64,000 nucleotides of DNA from assembly GCA_020344215.1 (NCBI GenBank), contig CP070815.1, positions 504,946-568,945 of the forward strand. The letters run 5' to 3'. The stretch comes from Gemmatimonadota bacterium (lineage in GTDB: Bacteria; Gemmatimonadota; Gemmatimonadetes; Palauibacterales; KS3-K002). The notes under the pieces were generated by a model. The model saw only the letters and a list, made by a program, of their open reading frames with translations, made no database searches and was not told the origin of the DNA. The translations under genes and the position numbers were made by a program. Positions 52,049 through 61,831 of this stretch are shown here, piece after piece. Every line of letters begins with the position of its first letter. Within the stretch, counting starts at the first letter, position 1.

Positions 52049-53727
52049 AATCTGGCGGTGAGCCGAGCGTAGAAGTTGAATTCTCCCGATCCGACCAGAG
52101 GGTAGGCGAGGTAGAAGCCGAAGCCGCCGAGATCGATTCCGGCGCCTACGTCCGCCACCCAGTTATCGCTATCTCCCAAGAAGTCGAGCCAGTCCTCTTC
52201 GTTCCAGGCCGCGCCCGCGTTGTAAAAGAGCACGATCGCGGGGTTGAACTGGACGCTGAAGATGTCGCCGGTGATGTCGCGGGGGACCTCTTCGTGGTCC
52301 CAGTGGAACCGGAATCTCAAACCGCTGCGATACTCGGCCTGGAATAGCGTGAAGCGTTGGCACCCGTAGCCCGGCTCGCTGCCGAAGGTTTCCGAGCTGC
52401 GCGCTCCGCAGTCGAACTCCATCATCTCGTAGCCCGGCAGCGAGCCCGGGCCGCCGATCACATGCTGACGCTGCGCCGGGGTTCGCGTGCCGCCCAGCCG
52501 GCCGCCGCTCACGAGTCGGAAGGCCAGTACCGAGTTGTGGCTGACTCGGTTGTACCGTCGTAGGTCGAGGAATAGGTGGGTGAACTCCTGCCTGACCCCG
52601 CTCAGCCGCCCTCCGACGGCCTGCTCGAGTCGCAGCTCGTTGTACCATCCCGATAGGGGTCGATCCCGGTCGTTGCGCGTGTCGATCCCCAGCGTAAAGA
52701 CGAGGCTCCTGAGCTCACCGGAATCAGCCACCGCGTTCGGCCGGAACTCGTTGTCCGTATTCCAGAAGATCGTCCAGGGGCTACGCGCCGAGAGGCTGTC
52801 TTGCTTCTCGTCACGGAACGCGATCGAGCCGAATAAGCTGGAGGCGCGCCAACCGACGAGCCCGTACCAGCCTTTGCGTTCGTAGTAGTCTCGGTAATCG
52901 CGCCGAAAGAGGAAGAGGGCGAGTGAGTTCTCCAGATTGGTGAGCTTCCAGCTTTCGATCGGGTCGACCACCGACCAGTAGGCGCCCTCGAGCCAGATAT
53001 TGCGGTGGCCGGCGATCCATTGTTTTAGGCGCAGCTCCCAACCGATGTCACCTTTGTCGGGATCGAAACCGCCCTCGCTGCGCCAGATCAGGAACGCTTC
53101 GAGTCGAAGCGGATTGCGGCCGCCGGTCGTGATCCGGGGTCCGAATGCGATAGGCAGGCCCTCCACCCGGTTGTAGGCCCGCGCCGAGATGTAGACCTCG
53201 CTTTCGCCGAGCTGCCACGTGGGCAAGGCGATTCGCCGGCCCGTCGGTAGTATCTCGTGTTCCGGCCCCGAACCCAGGTACTCGATGCCGTCCTCCGTCC
53301 GCCGATAGCGGAACACGGTGGGATAGGTCGTGATTAGGCCGTCGACTCTCCCCCGCTCGACGCCGATGATGATGCCGCCGACGACGGTCAGGTCCCCTCT
53401 GATACGAGAGCCGTCGCGAAGCGAGATGTCGCCGTTGAGCACCAGTACGTCGCCGTCGATGCGGCCCGCTAGCTCAAGCGGGCCGCCGAGGACCGCTACG
53501 GCGCCGCCGATGGTACGGTCGGCCGGCACCCGGGTCCGGCCGCTGAAGCGGATGGTTGACGGGCTGTTGTAGAAGTCGACTAGGTCCTGCGCCACCCGCG
53601 CCGGGAGCTCTTCGCCCGGCGGCAGAGGCGTACGCACGCCGACCTGGATGGTGTCCTGTGCTTCGAGGATCGCCGGGGCGGCGAAGAGCAGGACGACCGC
53701 GCTAAGGATCTTGTACTGGCCTCTCAT
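52045..53727 (-). CDS. Outer-membrane beta-barrel with bactofilin-like periplasmic repeat
   Basis: 560 residues from ATG 53727. Signal peptide (VVLLFAAPAILEAQ). Residues about 60-120 contain a repeating beta-solenoid pattern (GGAVAVLGGPLELAG, IDGDVLVLNGDI, IRGDLTVVGG) as in polymer-forming (bactofilin-like) proteins. Residues 150-560 form a D15/Omp85-like barrel with 16 or so strands (FTLGIDTRNDRDRPLSGWY, QHVIGGPGSLPGYEMM, FQAEYRSGLRFRF) ending in Phe. It overlaps the DUF4390 start. Probably an envelope assembly or transport protein. Confidence 0.75.
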   Translation of the reverse strand: MRGQYKILSAVVLLFAAPAILEAQDTIQVGVRTPLPPGEELPARVAQDLVDFYNSPSTIRFSGRTRVPADRTIGGAVAVLGGPLELAGRIDGDVLVLNGDISLRDGSRIRGDLTVVGGIIIGVERGRVDGLITTYPTVFRYRRTEDGIEYLGSGPEHEILPTGRRIALPTWQLGESEVYISARAYNRVEGLPIAFGPRITTGGRNPLRLEAFLIWRSEGGFDPDKGDIGWELRLKQWIAGHRNIWLEGAYWSVVDPIESWKLTNLENSLALFLFRRDYRDYYERKGWYGLVGWRASSLFGSIAFRDEKQDSLSARSPWTIFWNTDNEFRPNAVADSGELRSLVFTLGIDTRNDRDRPLSGWYNELRLEQAVGGRLSGVRQEFTHLFLDLRRYNRVSHNSVLAFRLVSGGRLGGTRTPAQRQHVIGGPGSLPGYEMMEFDCGARSSETFGSEPGYGCQRFTLFQAEYRSGLRFRFHWDHEEVPRDITGDIFSVQFNPAIVLFYNAGAAWNEEDWLDFLGDSDNWVADVGAGIDLGGFGFYLAYPLVGSGEFNFYARLTARF

Positions 53728-53855
53728 GGGTCCTCCGAATAGGCAAACTGCCACTCTAGCCTTATCGGAGCAAACCCGATGCCGGACTCGGAGGCCCCAG
53801 CCTTCGCGGTTTGCCGCTCTCGGCGGGCTGGGATCGTGTCGATTGGAGACGCCCG

Positions 53856-53874
53856 GCGTGCCCGTCGGGCACGC
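53856..53874. terminator. Stem-loop after the NtrC-type gene
   Basis: GCGTGCCC / GGGCACGC, a perfect 8-bp stem with a 3-base loop, sits six bases beyond the response-regulator stop in a 152-base gap. No T-run. It may separate the regulator from the barrel gene at 53727. Confidence 0.5.
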
Positions 53875-53879
53875 TGCCG

Positions 53880-55259
53880 CTAGGCTTCCGCTCTGTCGCT
53901 CTGGGCGCCTTCCCTGGCGATCTCGAGCCGCTTCATCCGGCGGTAGAGGTTGGGCCGGTCGGTGTTCAGCTTGCGGGCGGCCTCGGCGATGTTGCCGTCG
54001 GCCGCGGCCAGCGCGGCCTGGATAAGCTGGCGCTCGAAACTCTCGAGCAACTCGGAGAGCGATCCCCCCTCGTCCACTGGCTCCGGTCCGGCGAGTCGTG
54101 CCCGGGGGAGGACAACGGCGATCTCCGAGGCACCGACAGCGCGATCGGGATAAAGGATCATCAGTCGCTCGACGGCGTTGCCCAGCTCGCGGACGTTGCC
54201 AGGCCAGTCGTAGGCGACGAGGGCATTGATGGCGGAGTCGGTGAAGTTCGGCGGCCGCAGGCCGTGACGCGCCCGGAAGCGCTCGATGAAGTGAGCGACG
54301 AGGCGCGGCACGTCCTCTTTGCGCTCGCGCAGCGGCGGGATGTGGATGGGCATCACGTGGAGCCGGAAGAACAGGTCCTCGCGAAAGCGCCCTTCCTTCA
54401 CCTCCGCCTCCAGGTCGTGGTTCGTGGCTGCGACGATGCGCAGGTCGACGGGGATCAGCGTGTCGCCGCCGACCCGTTCGATCTCGCCGGCCTCGATAGA
54501 GCGCAGCACTTTCGCCTGCGCCTCCGGGCTCAGGTCGCCTACCTCGTCGAGGAAGAGAGTGCCGCCGTTGGCGAGCTCGAACTTGCCGCGCCGCTGGCTT
54601 GTCGCGCCGGTGAACGAACCCTTCTCGTGACCGAACATCTCGCTCTCGATAAGATCGCGAGGTATCGCGGCGCAGTTGATCCGCACGAACGGTCCGCGGC
54701 TTCGTTCCGATAGAGCGTGGATGGCGACGGCTACCAGCTCCTTACCAGTGCCGCTATCGCCGGTGATCAGCACCCGCGAATCGGTGGAGGCGATGCGGCG
54801 GATCAACGCCCTGACCTCCTCCATCGCCGGGCTCACCCCGACCAGCTCTTGACCCGGCTCGAGCTCGCGGCGCAGGGCCAGGTTCAGGTCACGTTGACGC
54901 CGGAGTTCCAGCGCCGATTTGAGGGTGATGAGGACCGCTTCCGGGGTCAGCGGTTTCTCGAGGAACTGGAAGGCGCCGAGCCGCGTCGCTTGGACGGCAT
55001 CGCCCAGCGTTGCCTGGCCGCTCATCATCACGACCGGCACTTCGGGCCACGCTTCGGCTATCGACCCGAGCACTTCGAGCCCGCTGGCGCCGGGCAGCGC
55101 GAGGTCGAGGAGCACCGCGTCCGGCTCCTCGGCGGTCATCTTGTTCAGGGCCTCTTCGCCCGACTCCGCTTCCGCCGTCGTGTACCCCTCAGCCTCCAAT
55201 AGGCTGGCGACCAGGCGGCGAATGTTGCCTTCGTCGTCGACAATGAGGATTCGCGTCAT
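53880..55259 (-). CDS. NtrC-family sigma-54 response regulator
   Basis: 459 residues. Receiver domain (ILIVDDEGNIRRLVASLLEAE, phospho-Asp in AVLLDLALPG), AAA+ domain with Walker A GDSGTGKELVA, the sigma-54 loop GSFTGA, Walker B LFLDEVGD and arginine fingers, and a Fis-type HTH (AARKLNTDRPNLYRRMKRL). It activates sigma-54 promoters when phosphorylated. It starts 7 bases after the barrel gene ends and is the last gene of an operon begun by a histidine kinase, a likely partner. Confidence 0.92.
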   Translation of the reverse strand: MTRILIVDDEGNIRRLVASLLEAEGYTTAEAESGEEALNKMTAEEPDAVLLDLALPGASGLEVLGSIAEAWPEVPVVMMSGQATLGDAVQATRLGAFQFLEKPLTPEAVLITLKSALELRRQRDLNLALRRELEPGQELVGVSPAMEEVRALIRRIASTDSRVLITGDSGTGKELVAVAIHALSERSRGPFVRINCAAIPRDLIESEMFGHEKGSFTGATSQRRGKFELANGGTLFLDEVGDLSPEAQAKVLRSIEAGEIERVGGDTLIPVDLRIVAATNHDLEAEVKEGRFREDLFFRLHVMPIHIPPLRERKEDVPRLVAHFIERFRARHGLRPPNFTDSAINALVAYDWPGNVRELGNAVERLMILYPDRAVGASEIAVVLPRARLAGPEPVDEGGSLSELLESFERQLIQAALAAADGNIAEAARKLNTDRPNLYRRMKRLEIAREGAQSDRAEA

Positions 55260-55265
55260 AGTCCC

Positions 55266-57452
55266 TCAGAGAGCGCCTGCGAAGTATAGCTCGAACTGGA
55301 CCTCTTCGAACTCGGGGAAGACGAGCTCGGCCCGAATGAATCCGTTCAGCAGGCTGATCCCGCCCCCGGCCGACCATAATACGTCACCGCCCGAACCGCC
55401 GCCCGGCCAGTCGGAACCGTCGCCTGCCCAGCCGACGTCGGCGAAGATGACGGGTCGCCATATCGGTCGAATGTGGGCGACTTCGATGCGTCCCGTCCAG
55501 TAGGACTCGCCGCGCAGCGTGCCGTGCGTGAAGCCGCGGACGGTCTCGAGACCGCCGATCCGCCAGAGGCGCTGGACCGGCGCGTCGCCGGCGGTCCAGC
55601 CGCCGCGGGCCGCGATCGCCACCGCGGCTACCTTACCCAGGTCGACTTTGCCTTCCAATCCGACGCGGGGCTGCACGTAGTCGAGGGAATCGGCGTCGCT
55701 GCCGACCTCGGCACCGAACGTCAGCTGGCCACGGCCAGTGGGTCGGGTCCAGTCTCCGACGTAGATGATGGCCTCGGCGTCGCCACGCCAGAAGGTGCCC
55801 TCGTCCGCAGGCGGATTGAGCTGGAAGACGGAGTCCTGCCAGATACCTGGTATCGCGATGTCGGTGTTACGCTCCACGGACTGATGATCCTCGAACGCCA
55901 GCCGAAGACGGCCGCGGAACCAGCTCCAGCGGGTGTCGTAGGTGAGAGCGGCGCCGCTCGCTCGATAGTAGTCGGCGTCGTCACGACCCAGGATCAACGC
56001 GCGGAGTGAATTGCCGAAGGCCCGCTTGCGATCGCTGAGCGTCGTCCCCGCAACGTGAAGCTCGCTGTAGCCGGCGAGCTCGGCTCGCACCCCAGGGGCG
56101 TCGTAGCGGACGTCCAACCTGCCCTTCGGCTCCAGGTCGGCGAACCCGAAGCTGAAGCCGCCAGCCACCGACCAGAATGCGCGGCGCGGGATATCGTAGC
56201 GGACCGCCAGCCCCAGGGCCAGCGACTCGACCCGGTTGTAGCGGATGAAGTCGGGCAGCCGATCGTACTGAATGACGAACAGCTTGCGGCCGACGATGTC
56301 GTTGGACAGCGCTCGCGCACGACGTTCCAGCTCTTCGGCCGACGGGAGGGTGAGTTCCGAGGCCGGTGTCGCCAACGGCCGCTGCCACTCCGCGTATGCG
56401 AGCAGAGAGTCCTCGGGCGGACGGATGATTTCCCAGCCGCCCTGCGCGGGGCCTGCACTGACCTTCGTCGACTGACGACGGCGTGCGCTTTCCCCGCTCG
56501 TCGAGTCGGGCACCTCGTCCGGGTCGATTCTGCGGCCCGCCCGCAGCCAGAGAGTGCCGCCATCCTCGTAGGTTGTGCTGCGGTCTATTCCCTCCCGCAT
56601 CGAGTCGGGTGAGGTCCATGCGATGTGCTCGCCGGTGTTTATCTCGTAGAGGTCGAACTCGTTACGGAAGATGATCGGTAGCGCGGAGTTGCCGATGAAG
56701 GGGATGCGCACCATCAGCTCGACCTCCTGCTGGTGCGGGAGCCAGTAGCGCCGGTCCCATAGCCCCTGCTGCAGCGACGCCGAGATTGAAACGAAGCGGT
56801 TGGCCCATTCGGCGCCCTCCTCATCATCGCCCCAAAGGCGTCGCCCGACGAAGCGGATCTGCATAGCTCCGACGTCGCCGGTGGCCCCGTCCACCCACAC
56901 GGATCCGACGACGAGCGACTCGTCCCCGCGAGTGGGCGTGACCTTCACCTCCACGAGGTCGACCTGTCGGTCCGCTACGTAGAGCGTAACCGTGTCGCCG
57001 ACTTCGTAGGCATAGTAAAGCTCTGCCCCCACAGCGAACGGATGGACGGCAGCGCGGGTAGGGATATCGATGCCGCCCAACAGGCGCAGGCTGTCACCCG
57101 GTGCCGTGGCGACGAACCAGGGCCGGCTGAAATCGAGGCCCGCCTCCGCCTCGGGCCCGAACGAGGTGACGTAGCGTTGTCCCAGCATCTTCACCTGGAG
57201 CCCGCCCGCCCGTTCCCAGGCTACAGCGGATGCCAGCTCGCTTGCTACTAGCAGGTTGGGTGGCGCCAGCGGATCGCTGGTCAGCGCGACACTGACCAGC
57301 GTGTTGAGCCGCGATCTGTAATTGTGGAGGGTAGAGTCAGGCCGGTTGTGGCGTCGGCGTGCCAGCTCGACGACGTCCTGCGCCTGTGCCTCGAGCGGGG
57401 AGCTCAGGCTTAGAACGAAAAGCACCAGAACGACTCGACTCAGGCGTAGCAT
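55266..57452 (-). CDS. Outer-membrane beta-barrel (DUF5686/Omp85-like) with large periplasmic region
   Basis: 728 residues from ATG 57452. Signal peptide (VVLVLFVLSLSSPLEAQAQ). The N-terminal 380 residues form a periplasmic beta domain (DTVTLYVADRQVDLVEVKV, QQEVELMVRIPFIGN). From about 400 a 16-strand barrel follows (YDIPRRAFWSVAGGFSFG, GLETVRGFTHGTLRGESY, HIRPIWRPVIFADVGWAG). The GLETVRGF-type motif is typical of Omp85/TpsB-like barrels, usually transporters or assembly factors. It lies between an M61-like lipoprotein and an NtrC regulator in one operon. Confidence 0.75.
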   Translation of the reverse strand: MLRLSRVVLVLFVLSLSSPLEAQAQDVVELARRRHNRPDSTLHNYRSRLNTLVSVALTSDPLAPPNLLVASELASAVAWERAGGLQVKMLGQRYVTSFGPEAEAGLDFSRPWFVATAPGDSLRLLGGIDIPTRAAVHPFAVGAELYYAYEVGDTVTLYVADRQVDLVEVKVTPTRGDESLVVGSVWVDGATGDVGAMQIRFVGRRLWGDDEEGAEWANRFVSISASLQQGLWDRRYWLPHQQEVELMVRIPFIGNSALPIIFRNEFDLYEINTGEHIAWTSPDSMREGIDRSTTYEDGGTLWLRAGRRIDPDEVPDSTSGESARRRQSTKVSAGPAQGGWEIIRPPEDSLLAYAEWQRPLATPASELTLPSAEELERRARALSNDIVGRKLFVIQYDRLPDFIRYNRVESLALGLAVRYDIPRRAFWSVAGGFSFGFADLEPKGRLDVRYDAPGVRAELAGYSELHVAGTTLSDRKRAFGNSLRALILGRDDADYYRASGAALTYDTRWSWFRGRLRLAFEDHQSVERNTDIAIPGIWQDSVFQLNPPADEGTFWRGDAEAIIYVGDWTRPTGRGQLTFGAEVGSDADSLDYVQPRVGLEGKVDLGKVAAVAIAARGGWTAGDAPVQRLWRIGGLETVRGFTHGTLRGESYWTGRIEVAHIRPIWRPVIFADVGWAGDGSDWPGGGSGGDVLWSAGGGISLLNGFIRAELVFPEFEEVQFELYFAGAL

Positions 57453-57483
57453 CTTTCCCTGCACGTATCCGTGTCGGACCCCG

Positions 57484-58998
57484 TCACGGCCGGATTGAAC
57501 TGAGCGTGTTCGGCACCCATCCGTCGAGGCTCACGAGTGTCCCGTTCCTCCACCCCAGCTTGAAATCCTGGAGGCGGCCGTCCCAATCGGGGTTGGCCGC
57601 GCCGGCTAGCCAGTCGTCGATCCACTCGTTCTCCCTGATCGCGCCCAGCTCCCGGATCAAGACGTCCTCGGTCACCGGGCCGCCGCGGCGGATAGCGGTC
57701 AGCGCGCGCTCCAGCGATCGGCCGCGGTCCTGGAAGCCGAGGTCGAGGAGAAAGGCCGCCGCAGCCCCGCCGTCGTAGATGTAGCGGTAGACGCCGGCTT
57801 GCCAGAAATCGCGCTCGGCGTCGACGATCGACCGCGTGCCGTAGAGCGGGCTCTCGCGATAGCGCGCGATGCGCTCGGCGATCTCGTCCAGGAAGTCCTG
57901 AGGGGTAATGAGCTCGCCGACCAATAGGGACTTCAGGGTCATGTAGTCGGTGAAGCCCTCGGAGAACCAACGTGGCGGCTCCTGCCGGAAGGAGAAGCCG
58001 ATGGGGATGTACCAGTGCATCAGCTCGTGCGCTGTCGTGTACATCCAGTGGCGGAACTCGATCTCGGCGGGCCCGGTGCCGCCGACGTAGACGATACCCG
58101 ATCTCCCGATGACCTGTCCGCCGGTACTCAGCCCCGGCACGCTGGCGGGGACACGACCCGCCCCGAGCAGGTGATCGCCGGCGCCCCAACCGTCGCCGGC
58201 GATGCGGTGCAGGTTACCGGCGATGCGGTTCACCGCGTCGAATACCCGGTCGTCGGAGACCGGCCAGCGGCCGTGGATCGCGGTGGTAAGAGAGCGCGGC
58301 CCTATGGTGAAGCGCTTCGTGCGCAGCGGGCCGACAACGAAGACCGACTGGATGATGTCCTCGATCTCGTAGCCCGTGCCGGTCCTGCCCTCCAGCGTCG
58401 CGACGCGCCAGGAGGACGGCATGCCGGTGAACCAGATCCGGGCAGTCACCTTGCCGCCGCGTGGACTGCCGAGCCAGACGCGCGGCAGTAAATCGCCGCC
58501 GATTATGTGACCGCCGCCGGCGTCGAGTTGGGAGGCGCGATGGTAAAGCTGTGAATCGTGCGCCGGTGCCAAGGTCATCGCGAAGCGAATCGTGACGCGC
58601 TCCGGCCGTACCGCCTCGACTAGGTGATGGCCGGCGCCGTACTCGCCAGCGTTCATCGCTACATTCAGGCTGCCGCCAGCCCCCCGCGCTTCGAGTCGGC
58701 CGAGACGCGCCTCGAGACCCGGATAGCCGTCCCAGTTGGCACGGAACAGCAGGTGAATCGTCTGTGGCCGAGTGACGTCGAGCTCGATACTCCCGTCGAT
58801 TGCGTGTCTGGAAGGCTCGAGCCGCAGCCGGAATTCGGGGGTCACGGGAGCCGAGATCGCCGGGGCCCGCTCGTCGCCAGCCGGGCCCGCGTCGGCTGGG
58901 GCCCTCTCGTCGGTAGCAGGGACGGCGCGCTGGCTCTCGGGTTCCCCGCAGGCCAGTGCGGCGACAACGAGCGAGAGGAGGACGAGCGATCTCTTCAT
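57484..58998 (-). CDS. M61-like metallopeptidase lipoprotein
   Basis: 504 residues. Lipobox VAALACGE. A Pro/Ala-rich linker with the repeated motif DERAPA leads to a beta domain (residues 60-200). The catalytic domain has HELMHWYIPIGF (HExxH) near residue 325 and WFSEGFTDYMTLKSLL (Glu ligand). It lacks the PDZ domain of the protein at 32540, so it is shorter than typical M61 enzymes. It is anchored to a membrane as a lipoprotein and encoded one base after the histidine kinase stop. Confidence 0.8.
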   Translation of the reverse strand: MKRSLVLLSLVVAALACGEPESQRAVPATDERAPADAGPAGDERAPAISAPVTPEFRLRLEPSRHAIDGSIELDVTRPQTIHLLFRANWDGYPGLEARLGRLEARGAGGSLNVAMNAGEYGAGHHLVEAVRPERVTIRFAMTLAPAHDSQLYHRASQLDAGGGHIIGGDLLPRVWLGSPRGGKVTARIWFTGMPSSWRVATLEGRTGTGYEIEDIIQSVFVVGPLRTKRFTIGPRSLTTAIHGRWPVSDDRVFDAVNRIAGNLHRIAGDGWGAGDHLLGAGRVPASVPGLSTGGQVIGRSGIVYVGGTGPAEIEFRHWMYTTAHELMHWYIPIGFSFRQEPPRWFSEGFTDYMTLKSLLVGELITPQDFLDEIAERIARYRESPLYGTRSIVDAERDFWQAGVYRYIYDGGAAAAFLLDLGFQDRGRSLERALTAIRRGGPVTEDVLIRELGAIRENEWIDDWLAGAANPDWDGRLQDFKLGWRNGTLVSLDGWVPNTLSSIRP

Positions 58999-58999
58999 C

Positions 59000-60226
59000 T
59001 CATTCGGATCCGGATGGCACGATGGGCAGCCTCACGATGAAACAGGCGCCTTCATCCGCATCGCGTAGCTCCACTTCCCCGCCGTGGGCACGAACCGTCT
59101 GTCGCACCAGCGCCAGGCCGAGACCGGTCCCCCGCCTCTTCGTGGTGAAGTCCGGGTCCCAGAGCCGCTCGCGGTGTTCGGCCGGGATGCCGGGCCCGTT
59201 GTCGGCAATGGCCACCTCCACGGCGTCACCGGCGGCCGCGATGGTGACCTCGATGCGTCCGTCGGCTCGGACGCCGAGTGCCTCCACCGCATTGCCCAAC
59301 AGGTTGCGAAACACCCTACTCAGAGCGTCTAAGTGACCCTCGATGCGCGGCGCCGTCCCTCTAACGTTGAGCGTGCCCTCCACCGTCTCGGGTAGATCGC
59401 GCCTCAGCAGCTCGCGCAACAACTCGGCCAGGTCGATCTCACTGGTCGGCCCTTCGGGCAGCCGGCCGAGTTGGGAGAAGCTGCGCGCCATCTCATCGAG
59501 CCGTTCCGCTTCGTGTGAGATCACTTCGAGCGGCTCATCGAGTGCACCGGTCTTGCCGTCGGCTGCGTGCTGGCGCGCCTGCCTCAGCGCGAGCATGAGC
59601 GGCGTAAGCGGGTTCTTCATCTCGTGAGCCACGCGTCGTGCCATCTCGGTGAAGCCGCGCAGCCGCTCCGCCTCCAGCGCCTGGCGTCGCCCTTCGGCCA
59701 GGCGCGCGGCCATGTCGCGGAAGGCCTGACGCAACACGGTGAACTCCGGAGGGCCGTGCCGCTCTGCGGGGCTGGGCTCCGGAAGCGGTTCCTCGCGGGC
59801 GAGCCGGCCGGCCCAGTCCGCGATCTCGTTCACCGGCCGGCTGAGCAACCGTGCGAACTGTCGTGCCGCAAGCGCCGCGACGACCGCCAGCGACAGCCCG
59901 ACGACCATAGCGACCCAGGGTAGCGCTGCGGCCAGGCGTCCGGCGATCAGGTCCCAGCGGCGCGCCAGCTGGATCGAGCGGGACAGCTCGGCCTCATGCT
60001 CGTTGGCCGCGGCTTGGGCCAGCGAATCGGCTCCCGCCTCCTCCAGCGCCTCCAGTAGCTCGATCCCCGTCTCGCCGACCCGCGCCCAGCCGCCGGCGCC
60101 GCCCAGCTCGACCTGCGCTCTAATACCCCAGGCCGCCAGGCCGAGGAGCGCCACGGACGGAACCGCCGACAGCAGGAACAGAACGAGGAATAGCCGGGTC
60201 GCGAAGGAAGGCCGGCCGCGTCGCAT
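59000..60226 (-). CDS. NtrY/NtrB-like sensor histidine kinase
   Basis: 408 residues. TM1 (LFLVLFLLSAVPSVALLGLAAWG), a short extracytoplasmic region, TM2 (WVAMVVGLSLAVVAALAA), HAMP-like segment (RPVNEIADWAGRLARE), HisKA with VAHEMKNPLTPL (phospho-His) and an HATPase domain (NLLGNAVEALG, DNGPGIPAEHRE, GTGLGLALVRQTV). It probably phosphorylates the NtrC-type regulator at 53880. The extracytoplasmic part could sense an envelope signal, fitting the outer-membrane genes between them. Confidence 0.9.
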   Translation of the reverse strand: MRRGRPSFATRLFLVLFLLSAVPSVALLGLAAWGIRAQVELGGAGGWARVGETGIELLEALEEAGADSLAQAAANEHEAELSRSIQLARRWDLIAGRLAAALPWVAMVVGLSLAVVAALAARQFARLLSRPVNEIADWAGRLAREEPLPEPSPAERHGPPEFTVLRQAFRDMAARLAEGRRQALEAERLRGFTEMARRVAHEMKNPLTPLMLALRQARQHAADGKTGALDEPLEVISHEAERLDEMARSFSQLGRLPEGPTSEIDLAELLRELLRRDLPETVEGTLNVRGTAPRIEGHLDALSRVFRNLLGNAVEALGVRADGRIEVTIAAAGDAVEVAIADNGPGIPAEHRERLWDPDFTTKRRGTGLGLALVRQTVRAHGGEVELRDADEGACFIVRLPIVPSGSE

Positions 60227-60256
60227 CTTCCCTACGCAGCCTCCAGGTGAGTGGAT

Positions 60257-61831
60257 TCAGACAAAGAGGGCCTCGAAGGCACGGGTCCCTGCAATCTGGA
60301 AGTCGCCGGACGTGTCGATCTGTACCAGCAGCTCCGCTTCATCGGCCGCGGGCGCCTCGAACGCCGCGCGCTGGTCGTCGAGCAACTCGATCCGGCCGTC
60401 GGTGACCTGGCGTGTGGGCTTCGAGAGCCGCGCCCTCAACACGTTGTCGGGAGCGGTGCATTCCACGATGGCGAATAGCGCTTCCCGGTCGACCGCCGCC
60501 TCTCTCGCTTGAGCGCGATGTCGAACTTTCGACCACGAGGCGTCGAGGATAACGGAGTTGCCGCGCGCTAGCTCGCGCTTCGCCTCGAACACGAGGGCCC
60601 TGTAAGTGCGGTCGGTCCACTCCTGCGAGTAGATACCCGTGCCGAACGGGACCTTTCGTTCCTCGTCGGGCTCGATGCCGGCTAATTGCTTGCGCATCAC
60701 GTCGCTGTGCAAGACCCGGGCACCGGAGCGCTGGCTCAGCTCCTCCGACTGACGCGTCTTACCGCTCCCCATCAGGCCGACCACGAGCACGAGGCGCGGC
60801 CGCAGGCGCAGCGCCTCGGCAAGCGACCGCTCGAAGAAGCGGCGCGCCTCGTCCGTGGCCGCCGCTTTCTCCTCGACGCTTGGCCCGTCCTGGGCGACGA
60901 CGAACGAGCGAACCTTGCCGCGCACGTAGGCGCGGTACGACTCGTAGAAGCGGAGGAGCGACGGGATGCGCTGGTCGCTCGAGCTGTCGTAATAAGCGTC
61001 GAGGAACGCCGCGGCCAGATCGTCCCGGCCACGGTAGCGCAAGTCCATCGACAAGAACGCGATGTCGGCGATCGTGTCTGAGTACCGGAAGCGCTCGTTG
61101 AACTCGATACAATCGAGCACGTGCGCGGTCCCGCTCTCTGGGTCGATGAAGATGTCGTCGGTCTGCAGGTCGCCGTGGCAGTCGCGGATCCAGCCGCCGG
61201 CGATGCGTTCCTCGAACAGGTCGGCGTAGACCCGCATGAACCGCTCGATCTCGGTCTTACAGCTCTCCCACGTCCTGTACGTCAGGGTGCGGCCTATGAA
61301 CGACTCGGTCTGCTCGAAGTTCTCGTCCCAGTTGTGCCTTACGACATCGAGCGACCCGAACGTTGAGATCTCCGGCGACGTCTCGGCGCGGGCGTGGAAG
61401 TCGGCGACGAGACGGCCGAGGTCGCGCATCGTTCCCGGTCGGACGCGTCCCGCCTGAATCAGACTGGACAGCCGCTGCTCGTCGGGCAGCCGTTTCATCA
61501 CGACCGCGATCTCCTCGACGAGCGCGGGCGCGCCGAAGCTCAGCTGCCCACCCTCGTCGCGGTGCACTGCGGCCAGGTCGAGGTAGACGTCGGGCGAGAT
61601 CCTGCGGTTGAGCTCGATCTCGGCCATCGCCGCGGCGCGTCGCTTCTCAAGCGTCGAGAAGTCGAGAAAGCCCATGTCGACTGGCTTCTTCACCTTGTAG
61701 ACGTAGTCGCCGGCGAAGAAGAGGTGCGAGATGTGGGTCTGCTGATGCAGGACGCCGTCGACGGGGTGCTCATAGCTCTTGGGGTCGAGGAAGAAGTCGA
61801 TGGTCTCTGGCGGGGTCGCTGCCTGGCTCAC
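60257..61831 (-). CDS. APH-like kinase fused to P-loop AAA kinase (COG2187/COG0645 type)
   Basis: 524 residues from GTG 61831, which overlaps the pncB stop (GTGA). Residues about 1-330 are an aminoglycoside-phosphotransferase-like domain (VMKRLPDEQRLSSL, CHGDLQTDDIFID, DCIEFNERFRYSD). Residues 345-524 are a small P-loop kinase domain (VVGLMGSGKTRQSEELS, HSDVMRK, VILDASWSKVRHR). This fusion is a known bacterial architecture of unknown substrate. Coupling to pncB hints at a role around nicotinate or nucleotide metabolism (inference). Confidence 0.85.
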   Translation of the reverse strand: MSQAATPPETIDFFLDPKSYEHPVDGVLHQQTHISHLFFAGDYVYKVKKPVDMGFLDFSTLEKRRAAAMAEIELNRRISPDVYLDLAAVHRDEGGQLSFGAPALVEEIAVVMKRLPDEQRLSSLIQAGRVRPGTMRDLGRLVADFHARAETSPEISTFGSLDVVRHNWDENFEQTESFIGRTLTYRTWESCKTEIERFMRVYADLFEERIAGGWIRDCHGDLQTDDIFIDPESGTAHVLDCIEFNERFRYSDTIADIAFLSMDLRYRGRDDLAAAFLDAYYDSSSDQRIPSLLRFYESYRAYVRGKVRSFVVAQDGPSVEEKAAATDEARRFFERSLAEALRLRPRLVLVVGLMGSGKTRQSEELSQRSGARVLHSDVMRKQLAGIEPDEERKVPFGTGIYSQEWTDRTYRALVFEAKRELARGNSVILDASWSKVRHRAQAREAAVDREALFAIVECTAPDNVLRARLSKPTRQVTDGRIELLDDQRAAFEAPAADEAELLVQIDTSGDFQIAGTRAFEALFV

